Of a stretch of DNA of 64,000 nt, positions 11,869-24,349 are shown piece after piece; position 1 is the stretch's first letter; the number at the start of each line of letters is the position of its first letter. The stretch comes from Acanthaster planci. Lineage: Eukaryota > Echinodermata > Asteroidea > Valvatida > Acanthasteridae. The position numbers were made by a program, and so were the translations under genes. The notes below the pieces were generated by a model. The model did not search any database. It saw only the letters and a list, made by a program, of their open reading frames with translations, and was not told the DNA's origin. The stretch covers positions 3,423,206-3,487,205 of the forward strand of contig NW_019091385.1 of assembly GCF_001949145.1 (NCBI RefSeq), written 5' to 3'.

Positions 11869-12618
11869 TCATACCCATATACATGTATAACCCCAAGTCC
11901 AAGGCCAATTTGAAGTGTCTAACATGCAGGTGGCCTCAGAGCAAATGTGTTCAATATACGTATTTAATTGAATAGAAGCAACTACACGTACTTTTCGGCG
12001 ATGAAAAATGGCAAGGAAGGTTTCTCCATGCTTTGCCACATGTTGTCCTGATGGTACCTTGCCTAAGACGTGTTGCGCTGACATTTGAAAACCTATTTTC
12101 CGAGACAGGCCGGCGCGATCGGAAATGCACGGCGGCCGCTGGCCACTCAGTGAATATTGATGGGTAAGAAACTGGGCATCTGAAACTAAAAGCGGAAACC
12201 TCAAGCAATAATTCCCCCCGGTGCCCAGCCCTGGCGGGCAACCAGTCCGAATCTGCTGATCTGTCTGTGTCTGGACAGATGGATAAAAGAAGGGAAGGGG
12301 GGAGGAGTTGAAGGTACACGTAGGAGAGAGGACACAAGGGGGAAAAAAGACATTGGGAGGTGTCGCCTGGTGGCAACGGAGTAGCGGTTTGGAAAGCTCA
12401 TCATACGGCATTTTACTACTCATTTTATGTGTAAGGACATGTACCTGCCATGGTAGTGCTGCTTGAGCAAGGCTTGGAGAGACAAAAACACAACTGAAAT
12501 AAAGTTTCTCAGTTCTGAAATTTGGACCATTTTGGATTGGTGACTTCTTACTGTTGTGCTTCATTGTACGGTATGTTTGCTGACCATGAGGGCAATATAG
12601 TACTAATTGCCAGTACAC
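11869..12618 (-). other. 249-codon open frame in a CpG-richer island, probably not a gene
   Basis: This is the longest open frame that is not explained by ADCY9. It lies antisense in intron 1 and covers a stretch (about 11990-12420) with more CpG than its surroundings, including a GCGGCCGC site near 12132. The translation has no recognisable domain, is rich in Ser, Pro and Cys, and is overlapped by a 141-codon frame in another phase. An open frame this long can arise by chance in 64 kb. The island could be a regulatory element instead. Confidence 0.15.
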
Positions 12619-13951
12619 AGTCTGAACCTTACAGTCTTGAATTTAAGAGGAAGCAATGTGCATTCATACATGTACATATTAACGAAGGTACATGACTTGG
12701 TACATGTGTTGCATGCCGCACATGTAAACGTGTACATACATGTACACCGCACGTATACCATGCAACACTCTGTACACATGTACAATGCAGTGAGTGGCAG
12801 TATTCAAGTCGTTAAAAAATGCACTATACTAAAAACTGATTGTACTGGTACATGTACATGTACATATAGGTCACTGACCACTTGGGAAAGAACCCTCCCA
12901 ATTTAAAAGTAAGTCAATTATAAATTTATGTTGGTACTGCACAAAAGACAGTATCCAATAAGCTCCTTTGGGCAATCCTTTTAGGAGCTGATTGCATAGC
13001 GGTATATTGTCCTTTGTCTTTGTTCAGATCTATGTTTTTGGTAGTTTTTTGTTTTCTTTTCTACCGGTATCTGTATATTCAGAGGAAACATATAAGCAGA
13101 TGTATGAAATATGCATGCTCTGTAGATGTATGTGTGCTGGTGTGGTCGAGTAATAACATTAATTGAATTGAAATTTTTTCTCTCAGTCTGAGAGGACAGT
13201 TTGTATGTAACACGCACATTCTGCCCTGCCATTTATACACCAAACAGATTATTTTTCTTATCCTATTAATTGCATACTAATCTTTTACATGTCTTACAAT
13301 GATCAGTTGCTCACACAAAAGCAACTTTTCCAATTGTTGGGCGAGTTGAGTTGAGACAGTAGTGTTCATCAGAAAGCATCTCTCTGGGTAAATTACATGT
13401 ACATGTACATCAGATAATGAGGCAAGGGCATGGATGTACCCAGTACATGTATATTTTGTACATCCATGCATGTGTCCCACAGCTTCCTTTGCTATTTGGA
13501 TTTTTTTCTCATAGTGGTACACATGTAGATTTCCACAGCCGGTTGCTAACAATTCATACATGTTCCCCAGTAATGTTTTTGCAAGGAAAACTCTTTGCAG
13601 AAAGAAAAACAAGCATAAAATGGATGAGACGTTATATGGTTTCATTTCTGCTTGATTTCCAGCATTCCCAACATTATACTGCTGTGATATTAACCCAGTT
13701 CACAGGCCAAGACATCATGGCACTCATAATCCTATCATCAGGCTTAGAAACCCTGATCCCATGCCTCGGAAAGGTCAGTCCATAGTCAGAATGATCAACG
13801 CCATGTCATCTGAATCAGGGCAATGGCTGTTGGTACATGTAGCATCAGAATTACACGCAGGCTACATATTTGACATGTTTACATTAGCAGGATTGGGGAT
13901 TGGCACTCTTTTTCTTGTGCTGCACCAAGTTTGACTTGAACTTTGTACACT

Positions 13952-14325
13952 GGAACAATAAGCCTTTTGGGAGTTAACTTTGACCCAAATCTGGTACACT
14001 GAGTTCTTTAAATTCACGTGAACATAACAACTTGAATTCTCCTTACTAAAACTACTGTTGCTATACCTCATGATTTGGGGCAAGCTTTTGCTTAGTTACA
14101 TGAGAGATGCCTTGCAACAATACACTGTTCTCAATGGATAAGAAGGGCACAAAGGAACCAGTCCATTCCAGAGATGGTGGTCACTATGCAAAAGCTTGCC
14201 CCGAATCACTAGGTACAGCAGCAGTGTCTTTAGTCTGGGGAATTCAAATCGTTATGTTTATGTGCAGTCTGATAACTCAGTGCACCAGATTTTATTCAAA
14301 TTTAACTTGCAAATGGCTTATTTAA
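13952..14325. repeat. long inverted repeat, ~140-bp arms, ~93-bp spacer
   Basis: The left arm (about 13952-14093) read in reverse complement matches the right arm (about 14187-14325) at around three quarters of positions. Anchors are GCAAAAGCTTGCCCC, the motif ACTCAGTGYACCAGATTT, and AARGGCTTATT at the distal ends. The arms could be the ends of a foldback element or two oppositely inserted copies of one repeat. The transcript would form a long imperfect hairpin. Confidence 0.75.
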
Positions 14326-17300
14326 ATGTACTCATCCACATACATGTACATGTACGTTCATACTCTACATGTACACGTACATGTACTGGTATGTGTCTGT
14401 ACAACGGCATTTCTTGGACACAGGTTGACAAGCCGTGTAAATGTACTTGCATTTAGTACTGTACTTTTCATGTGCTTGTGTACATGTATTTAAATCATAC
14501 TGTTACTAGCGTGAGAAAGTTCAGTGATACCGGTACATGGACATGTCAATGTACATGTACAACCTGAAATTTATGGCAAACCTTACATGTGTAACTTCCA
14601 ATATTTATGGTACAGTACACTGTGTCGTACACTGTATGTACATGTACACATGTACAGTACATGTGCCTGTTAAGTGCATGTAGTTAATATGTCATTTACA
14701 CATCCTTAGATCAATCACATTTCTTTGACCTGGTTATTAAACAGGGAATTGGTCTTTATTACCCATATAATGACTAATGTGGCAGCTTCAAAAAAAGTGT
14801 CTTTTGTGAGTTCAGTTCCACCGCGAGAATGCTCACGGTAAAAAGTGTGGATGAGGGCGGTAAACAAATGTAACAATTTCATGATGTCATAATACAGCTT
14901 TCGTTTCCCCAGAGCATCTTGACCTTGCAGCCATTATAGGGGGCTTTATAGCACAGAGAATAGAGGAAAAAATGGGTAAAGTACATTTGTAAGTTAGATA
15001 TCATTCTGCCTGAAATTACTCCAGTTCATATTGGGATGATTCAGCTTTATCATATGATCCAGTGTTGATCAACATTGTTGATGTAAACGCAATGCCAAGT
15101 CACTCTCACTGTCCAACCTCTTTTAATTCACAGTTAAGTGTGAGCAAGCTCAGCGCTCATACATGTGGGCATGTTCACCCTGAAATAACGAAACAGTCAT
15201 TTACATGTAATTGCAGAGCCATAGTGTAACTTTATCAAAACAAGCTTCTATTAGATACACCCGACGACTTTCTTCTTCAGTTTGCCTGACGTAAAGGAGG
15301 ACTTCATCTCATGCTTCTGATGTCACTAGCAATCTTTAGTTAGCTTTTACGTAATAGATTGTTTTATAACTAAATTTCATAAAAAGTGAAATTATTAAGC
15401 ACCAATATGATTGATCTTTAAGTGCATTTCTCAAACATGCCAATACACATTTACGTTGTGCTGGCATGTATACTAATGTTTGACCTTTGTTTCAGCCAAT
15501 CGTGTGGCATTAATCTATCATTTCCTCTATCGGTACGTGTAGACACTATCAGTACATGTACACGAACCTGTACACGAATACTGTTTTTACAGACATTAAA
15601 ACACACGTATAATATACAGTATTAGGCTGCTTGTACATGTACATACATGTATGAATGAATTCAATTTTAATACGGCAGGGGTGAGTTTGGGTTTCCTGAA
15701 GAAAATACACAATTTTGGTAAGAGAGAAGATAATAGAGAATCCTTGTATCATATGCAAGGGACATGTTACCGGTAAGCTGTGAAACCCAAACACGGTGGG
15801 TGGTGCCAACCAGTGTGGCTCTCTGAATCGTCACTTTGCACTGGAAGCAAAGATGATTGTGGAAGGATGCTTTGTGGTATCTACATGCACGTGTACATTT
15901 ATACTGCTCTTCTTACTCACATTGCCTAGATTTTTAACCAGTGGTTTACATACTGGTACATTTTGAATAATCTTTTGTCAACAAGCAGATCTTGCAAATA
16001 ACTCATCGGTTATTTATTGTAAACTTACTCTTAAGTTTGGATTTTTTGTACAAACTGAGTGCCGATCACAGACGCAACAATTAGCATTGGGTGTACAGCA
16101 GACAAACAGTGAATTTGTGTTTGCTAAACACATGCTCTGATCCGTAGAGATAAGTAGAAAAATTTTTCACCGGCTTACATGTAGGTACAAATTCATGTAT
16201 TTAGTTGAATCAGTAACCCATGTTAAATTTAGGACACCCGTAGTTCTTGAAACCACATTTTCGTGTTTATTCAAAGCACCAAAAATTAATGATACGGTAC
16301 ACGTAATGCAAACTGCCCCAACCCCTGCCAATCAAATCTTTCATTAAATACTGCACATGGTATTGCTGATTGACACCAAAATACAGTGATACATGAATGT
16401 GCTACACTTGCACATACGGTCTGTTTTTGTCAATGGAAGAGGTGTTTCCACCTGACTCTTGAGATGATTGTTATGGCAGGGATATTTTTTTCTCCGCATG
16501 ATGTTACAAGCATATTTCCAGAATAGAAGTAAAAAAAACTCATTTTTAGTGCTGCAGATAGGAGACGTTGATTAAAAAAAAAACAAAAAAATTGTCATGC
16601 AAATTACTTGGTACAGTAGTTTGCCTATGAAATAACTGGTTGTGCTTGTGCTGGCTACATTGCGGAAATTCAATCGTACAGTGATTATGGCATTGTGGCC
16701 GATTTTCACTTTCAACACTTGTATAAGTCATCCAACAGTCTGTGAAATCACCAAAGAGGGAGATTTCATTTGACAAACAAAAGCACTGACATCACCAGTT
16801 CCTGTGAGACCATAATTTCCAATATATTAAAGTGAGTGGACTGTCGTAAATAAAAGGTCATGATTCCCTTCTCGAACAGCACAGTCGTCTAAGCGTGTAA
16901 TGGCTGCAGAGGTATTTGCACGCCTGACTGTTACAGACTACAGAGGCTGTTTATTTTTCTTCCCTTTTTCTTTGTGTGGGGGGGTGGTAATGTAATTAAT
17001 TTATCTGGTGGGTTGAAAGTGCTCAGTGACGGCAAACAAGCTAATTTTGAAGGCTCAGTCAAGGGTGGCAGTTTTTCATTTGGGCGTTGAATCGTTGACG
17101 GTTGAGTAAGAATCATGTTGTATGCAGCATTTTTCATTGACTAATTTCATTGACAATTGGCTAATTGAATGCCTGAGATGGCCAAGATTTCTTTTAAAAA
17201 AAACGATTACTGAGAGTGAAAAAATGAATGAGTGAATTTAGAGAAAAACGGCAGTGAAGTTCTGTTTTAAAAGCAACTATAGTTCTCATGCCTCCTGTAG

Positions 17301-17754
17301 GCCCACACTTTTACAGTTATTTGTCAACTGATTTGATAATCATTGCCCTCAATTTTCAAATGACCAAACTGTCAGACTTTTTTGTTCACTAATTTGTAGG
17401 TGAGGTTTAATTAATCATTAGTAGGCCCAAAAGAGGCAAGTGATTCACCTTGCTAGTGTGAAAAAGATATAGATGAGAGAAATCTTTTTAAGGACCAGCA
17501 GATTGGTACATAATACTCCATATACATATACATGTACATGTTGTACATAGTCCAAGTTTTGGATAGTATTGTTTGTTTGGCACCTTTCCCTAAATAAATT
17601 TTACAGAATAAATTAATGTTTCCAGAGTGAGCAATAAAATTTAGTGATAATAAACTGAAACCCTGAACAATTTTGGGAACATGTGCACCTCATGTACATG
17701 TACATGTACATGCACCCTGTACTTAAATAAAGGAATAAATGTGAGACCGGCTCA
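14326..17754. other. intronic sequence, short palindromic repeats only
   Basis: No gene is seen. TACATGTA tracts continue (14339-14386, 14545-14560, 14635-14663, 15550-15650). One TACCGGTA lies at 15768-15775. The rest appears unique and AT-leaning. Confidence 0.45.
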
Positions 17755-18100
17755 GGAGAATGGACAAGATTAATGCCCGAGCCGCGGGTATTATTCCCAA
17801 TCATACATGTAAATACCTTTTTAGTTAGAGAGTCAAAAGAAGTCAATGGATGTCCAACAATTTTGTTCCGGAATTTTACTTTCATTTTGCTGAACACCCC
17901 TGGCCATTTTATGGTATATTCCTTGTGCAAATTGCCCAATAGAATCTTCTTATGGTATCTGGACTTGGCGCGTGCGTGGCGAGCCGCGTGCACACAGACT
18001 CTTGACCAATCAGAATTGATTAAACTGTCTCGTATCCAGGTGCCTGTGCATGATTCACGCAGCGGGCATTATAACTTCTCATCAACAGGCATTATCAAAT
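17755..18100. mobile_element. possible degenerate transposon remnant
   Basis: The stretch opens with TTAATGCCCGAGCCGCGGGT. It closes with GCAGCGGGCATTATAAC, whose complement resembles the opening (ATAATGCCCGCTGC). The interior is more GC- and CpG-rich than its flanks and keeps a minus-strand frame open (17613-17993). Boundaries and target duplication are unclear, so this is a tentative call. Confidence 0.3.
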
Positions 18101-19908
18101 GTTAATACATGTATACGGTCAAGTTGCACATTGTTGAATAGGGAGACTGACATACATGTATTATGAATGTAAACACACACATGTAGCAATACATGAAATG
18201 AATGAATTATCACTATTTAAAGAATGACATGTTTTTTCAGCAATAAGTTGATTGACTATTGCTCTCTCTAGGTAGGGAAAGGACTTGTTATAGAATTTGA
18301 CGACTCAAGAACATGCGTGTAATGTAATTGACTACTGCCTTCAACTGCAGCAGATGTAATTGAAGTTTGCTTCATTTTCTATAATATTTGAATCACCACA
18401 TTTGACCCAGTCACACTCGCATTCTACAACAAATCAGATTTTTTTAACCTGCTGCGTTTCCATTTTTGTTTATGGAAATTTTCATCACGGTGTTCCAGAT
18501 TTATAAGGGGGACGGAGGAGTCACAGGCTAAGATGAAATCTGTGCGGGAAATGCTCCGGCATGGCAGGCCAGAATATTTGTTCAGTGGCTGCATAGTACA
18601 AATGGGACAGAACCCCAATTACAAGGGCCCTCCAGCAGGTGCATATAGGTGGGAAATGATGGCCAAGGAGTGGAAAAGGGTAGCCTGGTTACTAATCGAT
18701 AGACGGTACCCATCCAGTGATTCATCCCATGCACTTGCATTTACATGTACCTGTGTACAGTGCATGTACATGTATGTATGAATTCCATTATCATTGTGAC
18801 TCAGGGAACTGGTTGGGTCAGAGAGGTAAAAGGGTACCCGTACTCGGGAGAGGCAGCCCCATTCCCCCTTTGATCTCTCCGTTTCAAGATACTGTATACT
18901 TCATCACATACCCTGCCTTTACATACACTGTACATGTCAGACAGCTTTCAAGCAACAGTAAGTCCATTTCATTAACCTGTGTCTTTGCCATACTTTGCTG
19001 ATTTTCACATTTGGGATTGCAGTCCAGTACTTGTAACCACCTTAAAAGAGGATGAATGCTCAGTTTCATGCTACATGTACATGTTAGTTGGTGCTTTTGA
19101 TTGGTGAAAGCATGGCAGTACCTATACATGTACTGGTATGCGCCACACAGGGAACTCAAAATTGATAGTAACTAGGTGAGAAACTGTGTCCTGACAATCC
19201 CATTGTGCCAAGTTAACCCGTGGAAATTTGGCTGCAGAAAGTTTTGTGGTTTATCTTCTTTGTCAGATTGGTCCATAAGACCGTTTACTTGTCCAGAATG
19301 CCTAAGTACACAAATACATGTACTTGGGCAAGGGAGGTTTACAGATTACCTGTCTGATATCACAGACTCAAAATACCAGATACATTTCTGATATCATGGA
19401 CACAATAATACAGACATGTACATGTAGTTACCTATTTTTAGCCAGTAAAACCAACTGATTACATCAGCCCTGTTCCTATAAGGTTATTCGTAAGGTACCT
19501 TATTAAATACAGCAAAATTAACTCAGCTGAAATGGGAACTAGCCCTGCTGAATGCAGTCAAATGCAAAATGCATACATGTACTAGCTGTACATGTATCTG
19601 TACCTATCCGCTGTGGTTGTGCAGTGTCCTGATGAAACACCTGTCTTGACACTTAACCTGACAGCTAAAGCCTAAACCCAGTATTTTATGACTGTTGTGC
19701 TCTTGAGTGCTTGGCGTTTACATTTAGCAAGGTTGACTGGAGTGGGTGTCAAACATGAAACAAACTTCAGCTTTAGTTTTAGGGAGTGGTGGATGTTTCA
19801 ATAGTCAGTGCTGCTGCAGCTGAAACGGAAAGGTGTGTACTTGTCAGTGGTGAAGAATATAATGCAAAACATTGCCACACTATGCTAGAGTGCTGCTATA
19901 ATAATGGC
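18101..19908. other. intronic sequence, nothing beyond short palindromes
   Basis: TACATGTA tracts occur near 18108, 18765 and 19073. No reading frame or RNA gene is supported. Confidence 0.4.
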
Positions 19909-20403
19909 CAGGGTTGTGCTGAATATCCAAATTACTGAATATTTGATCGATTATCAAGTATTTGAATATTAATTTACAAATTTAAATATTCAAATGCAAA
20001 ATCAATGAAAAGGAAGGGAACATTTCTTTTGTTTTAAATGAGAAAAATTGCACTATGTAGGCTTGTTTCAAACAGATTCAAATGGAAAGTGACAGAAATC
20101 ACTCAACAATTCAAAAAGTAAATTATTCATTAAATAATTAAAAGGAATAGAAATTTTCAACTAGGCAAGAAGTTTTGTTCGTCTCTTAAATCTTGCTCAA
20201 TCGTGGCTGGAGATACTCCTAGTTATGAGAAGCCATTATAGTGATTAAACGTGTAATGTACAATTGTGCGCGTTATTGCAACTGATTTTGTGTATAGTTT
20301 GTTGATCAGCAGTCTGCCGCTCAGTGCGACCGAATATCGGATATTCGATCAAATTGAAGGTCGCATATTCGAATAGTGAATTATTCGAATTGACTCAGCC
20401 CTA
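19909..20403. mobile_element. hAT-like MITE with 8-bp target-site duplication
   Basis: The left end CAGGGTTGTGCTGAA and the complement of the right end (TAGGGCTGAGTCAA) are similar inverted termini. Both subterminal regions are rich in ATTCGAATA-type palindromes. The element is flanked by ATAATGGC (19901-19908) and ATAATGAC (20404-20411), an 8-bp duplication with one mismatch. CAGGG-type ends with 8-bp duplications are characteristic of the hAT superfamily. The AT-rich 495-bp body has no transposase frame, so it is non-autonomous. Confidence 0.82.
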
Positions 20404-23400
20404 ATAATGACCAGTGCATGACAGTCATGGCAAGTGAGATTGTTCGTGATGAATGATAAATAAAAGTGTACCATTTGAGGGTGTGTATTTCAAGGACATG
20501 AAGGATAATTAGGATTATTTGGTTAGAAATTTTTTGCGTTTGGCCTTGACATGTGATGATCAGTTTTATTAAGAGCTCGTTCTCAATAAATATTCACATA
20601 CTCTCTTTCTGTATGCCAGTGCCCATCTGAATTGCCCCAGAAATATATATATCTATATGTACATTTAAACTTTTTGGGGGGTGTTGTTAAAATTGAACTG
20701 TGCTTCAAACCTCATTTACGTTTGGACATGCACATAAATTGATATGTGTGCACCCGTTTCTCCAGTCATATGTTCATGTATAGACTCTACAGTCATTCGG
20801 ATTTGCTTATCTGCCAGTACAAACCGTTGATTTCCATTTTTTTCCCTTGTCCAAAGTCGAAATGTTGGTAAAAGCTTAAGGATAACATTATTCATTGAAT
20901 ACAGTACATTGTGTGCATATACGGTACAGTATGTGCTCTTCTATGCACTGGTACCCCTGTGCACGGGCAGTTTTCTCCATGGTTTCACTTCAGTTTGAGT
21001 AAAATTAAGTCATGTCCGGTACAAGTCCACAAAGCAAAGAACAGTGAGGAACATGTGTTATAGTACCCAGTACTTAAGCAGCCTGTGAACATTTGATTTC
21101 TTACAATTGAATTTCCTTGTTCTGCAGTGGTTGCACAATCGTGATGTTGCCGTTACAGATACCCTATTCTTTATGTACAACACCTCACACACAAATTCTG
21201 TATCTTGATTGGCCGAGACCTAGTCATGTGGCATTCGCTATTTGGGCTGTTTAGTTTTTGCGGTAGTTTGCAAACCAAATAACTACCGTAGTGTACATGT
21301 ACATGTTTAGGCATGACTACTGGCACTGTTTACAGATGTTACACTGTAACACTACAGAGCTGGGTAGAAACTTTTTGTATAGAGGTCCATGTACCGGTAG
21401 TTTGGAACGGTGCCGCTAGATTTAGGACAAATTTCTTATTCAAACAGGTATACTTGTTAGTACCTGTATGTTGTACGGTATGCGCAATGTTTCGGTGATC
21501 AAATTTGCAGTTGTCACTCACTCACCGGTAAATCAAGCAGAATCTGGAACAGTATTCTACCGGTAGGTAGTTTCCCAAGGGAATGAGGAATGCTTATGGA
21601 TCACCCTGGGAGGCTAGTTTTACTGCACCACTCCAAGCTGGTCATATTTGTAAAATATTCGCCAACCTTCCGAGAAGAAAATTTTTCCTCAAATGAGCGG
21701 CACTCTAGCCCTCTTTCATGGACTTCTTTCAATTATTTTGCTGTTAAAATTATGTACCATGTAATTGTTACACCACTTCGTTGAAGTTCTCGCTCAGTTT
21801 TTGTGATCAACTGAGAGCATTTCTCCCTGTGATACCAGTAGCAGTGTTCATAGGTCTTTTTCCCATGTTCCTGTATAGAAGTCAGGTCATTTTTTGAGTA
21901 ATTTGGGAACAATTTGTCTTCCTGATTTGATTTCTTGAAAGGACTGACTTCAACCTAGCAGAGTTAATCATTCTGACTACCGGTATGTGGACTAACCATG
22001 GCCAAATGGATGCAACATTATACATTATTTTGCCAGTGGACAACTACGGTTCAAAAACATGTACATTGATGTTTATGCACACACTGGAAATGTTGATAAT
22101 CCCCTTAATATCTGATTAGATTCTCAGGAATGAGCAAAAACAAAAACATTGAGTTCTCTGTGAAGGTAAAAGTCCAGCTTGTGCAGTTGATGTGTCAATA
22201 TGTTGCTTCATGTTCTACATGCTTTATCAGACGGTAGACTTTGAGGCTGTTGATATTATTCTGCATTTACCATGCGTTTGCATCTTATTCTAAGGATGTA
22301 TAAAATTTCCATTTAATGAACCTGATGAGTTTTAAGTACCACACCTGTACACTGAGAACAAAGGTGCAAAATACATGAGATAACCTCAGACTATTGAGAG
22401 ATTTACTAACGGGTACATTTATACATGTATATGACTTATGTTTGCGTTGGCATGGTAAATGTGTACAGTTCAAAGAGTGGAAATACTGGCATGGGATCTC
22501 AGTTAGCGTATGATCTTACCATATGATTGTCTAGTGTGCAGATATACACCGTACAGTGTACATGCACTAGTACCTGTACATGTACACATGTACATGTAAG
22601 TATTCCAGGTCATCCTTACTTTCATGAAAGTAAGGCAACTGGTTTTTTTTTCTAACATATTAGTATGGGTACAACACAGGTCAGATCAATGTAACCATTT
22701 TCAAGGACAAACCGAAATAATTTTGAAGAACTGCATTTCTTTTTTTTTTTAGATTCCACAGTGAGTTTTTAATACATCTATAAAGTTTCCCAAAGTTTAC
22801 TGTTGTTGGGAAAAAGCAGCAACTCCACAAATTCTTCAGTCATGCTGGCCAATGGCAATACCCTCCAGTACATGTACGTTACAAACACTTTAATAAGCAC
22901 TGAGTGTCTGCATCATGCATGCAAACTTTTTTCACCCTTTGTTCAGTCCTGTGGACAGGAGGGCCAGACTTTTTCTAGGAAAGTTTTGATAAATTTTCCC
23001 AAACACTGGATTACAGCATGGAGGTCTTTGCCTTTTTTTTAAAGCTGTGTGACTTAAGCTTTGATCCCTGAATTGAACTTGACAAAATGGCACATGAGAT
23101 CAACCAACAGCCATAAGACTATTGTGCTTACATCTGGCAGACAAACAGTCTGCATGCTTGGAATAACAAGTCAGTTTCAACCCCCCCCCAAAAAAGGTCA
23201 GAAAAAAGAGTTCTTGTAGTGATCTATAACATTTATCTTTCAGTGTGGCTTGCCTTGTGCATCATGTCATGCCCTGTTGCTCCCAAATGACATGATCTCA
23301 TTATAATTACATCATCAGCCATGGAGTAAACATGTACATGTACCTGTATGCCAGGGGCCCCTTGTAAAAGCCCTGTCAGCTTGCAGCATTCCGGATGCTT

Positions 23401-23419
23401 GTGCGCTCTCACCGGCGCG
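20404..23419. other. intronic sequence with TACCGGTA octamers
   Basis: No gene is seen. Three TACCGGTA octamers lie within 600 bp (21392, 21558, 21978). A short AT microsatellite is near 20643-20655, and a TACATGTA cluster is at 22576-22598. The rest looks unique. Confidence 0.45.
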
Positions 23420-23439
23420 GTACACATCATGATGTGTAC
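23420..23439. repeat. perfect 20-bp palindrome
   Basis: GTACACATCATGATGTGTAC equals its own reverse complement with no central spacer. It lies in a locally GC- and CpG-richer stretch of about 23380-23660. It could be a symmetric protein-binding site or chance. Confidence 0.9.
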
Positions 23440-24132
23440 AGAATGCAATGGACCCCAGCATCCGTGTGCACACCAAGGCCTATTTTTAGCCGGCCTCCAT
23501 TCTAAATCGGGAGCTGGGCCGGTTCCTGGGCTTTCTCTGTGTTTGATGGCCTGACAGCCTTTTGCTCTGTGTGATGACATTTAGCTGTTCACATGCACCG
23601 TTGCCTGTGGGGATCGCAGCATGGACGCACACATGCTGGCACAATGCGGTGGAAATCACTCGGGTTCTGAGCTCAGATGAGCCTTTGACTTAGTGTCAGT
23701 TTTTAGTGGTTCGTTTTAGTGTCTTTGGTATGCACAGAAACCGGGCAAAGAAATGGATTTGATCAGCCTGGCCCATCTTGGCCTGTACCCAAACATTCAT
23801 GAATATTTCATACACCCTCTTGCATTATTTAAATAGTGCATGTGTCTGCATATACATGTAGGTTCCAGAGGCAGCAGGAATAATCAAGGGGGGGAGTCAG
23901 GTTGGAGATTTTTTTTAAAGTCTCATTTTTGCGGACATGCGGAAACAGTGGTGAAACATTACACGATGTACATTGTTTACAGTGGTATTGGTGCACCTAC
24001 TTTAGTTATTTTCTATTATTATTGACTTTTTTTCACCTTCTTTTGGCTCAGAGAAGGGAGGTTTCAACTTGCCCCCTCCCCCATCAGTGCCTGGTAATTG
24101 GCTTTGTTGTACTGGTAGGTCTAGCCTGCCAA

Positions 24133-24349
24133 CTCAAACATTGGACCAGAGTGACCTCAACAATGCCAAATCTATTTGATTTACTTGAACATTGTGGGGC
24201 TCTCGCTCAAACATTGGACCAGAGTGACCTCAACAATGCCAAATCTATTTGATTTACTTGAACATTGTGCGGCTCTCGCTCAAACATTGGACCAGAGTGA
24301 CCTCAACAATGCCAAATCTATTTGATTTACTTGAACATTGTGGGCTCTC
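24133..24349. repeat. 73-bp tandem repeat, three copies
   Basis: Units start at 24133, 24206 and 24279 with CTCAAACATTGGACCAGAGT. The first two differ at only one base, in the segment ATTGTGSGGCTC. The third lacks one base near its end. The near identity implies recent expansion. Each unit carries GTGACCTCA, a nuclear-receptor-like half-site in reverse orientation; its function is unknown. Confidence 0.95.

Larger units (their letters stand above)
8885..19600. repeat. dense cluster of (TACATG)n / TACATGTA palindromic tracts
   Basis: Scattered short arrays built on the hexamer TACATG occur throughout. Examples are 8885-8908, 9968-9987, 10281-10304, 12848-12866, 14339-14353, 17691-17713 and 19410-19430. 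The longest uninterrupted tract seen is the 24-bp one at 10281-10304. The hexamer array is self-complementary and strictly alternates pyrimidine and purine. These are many small independent arrays rather than one satellite block. They are interspersed with unique sequence and other repeats listed separately. Confidence 0.8.
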
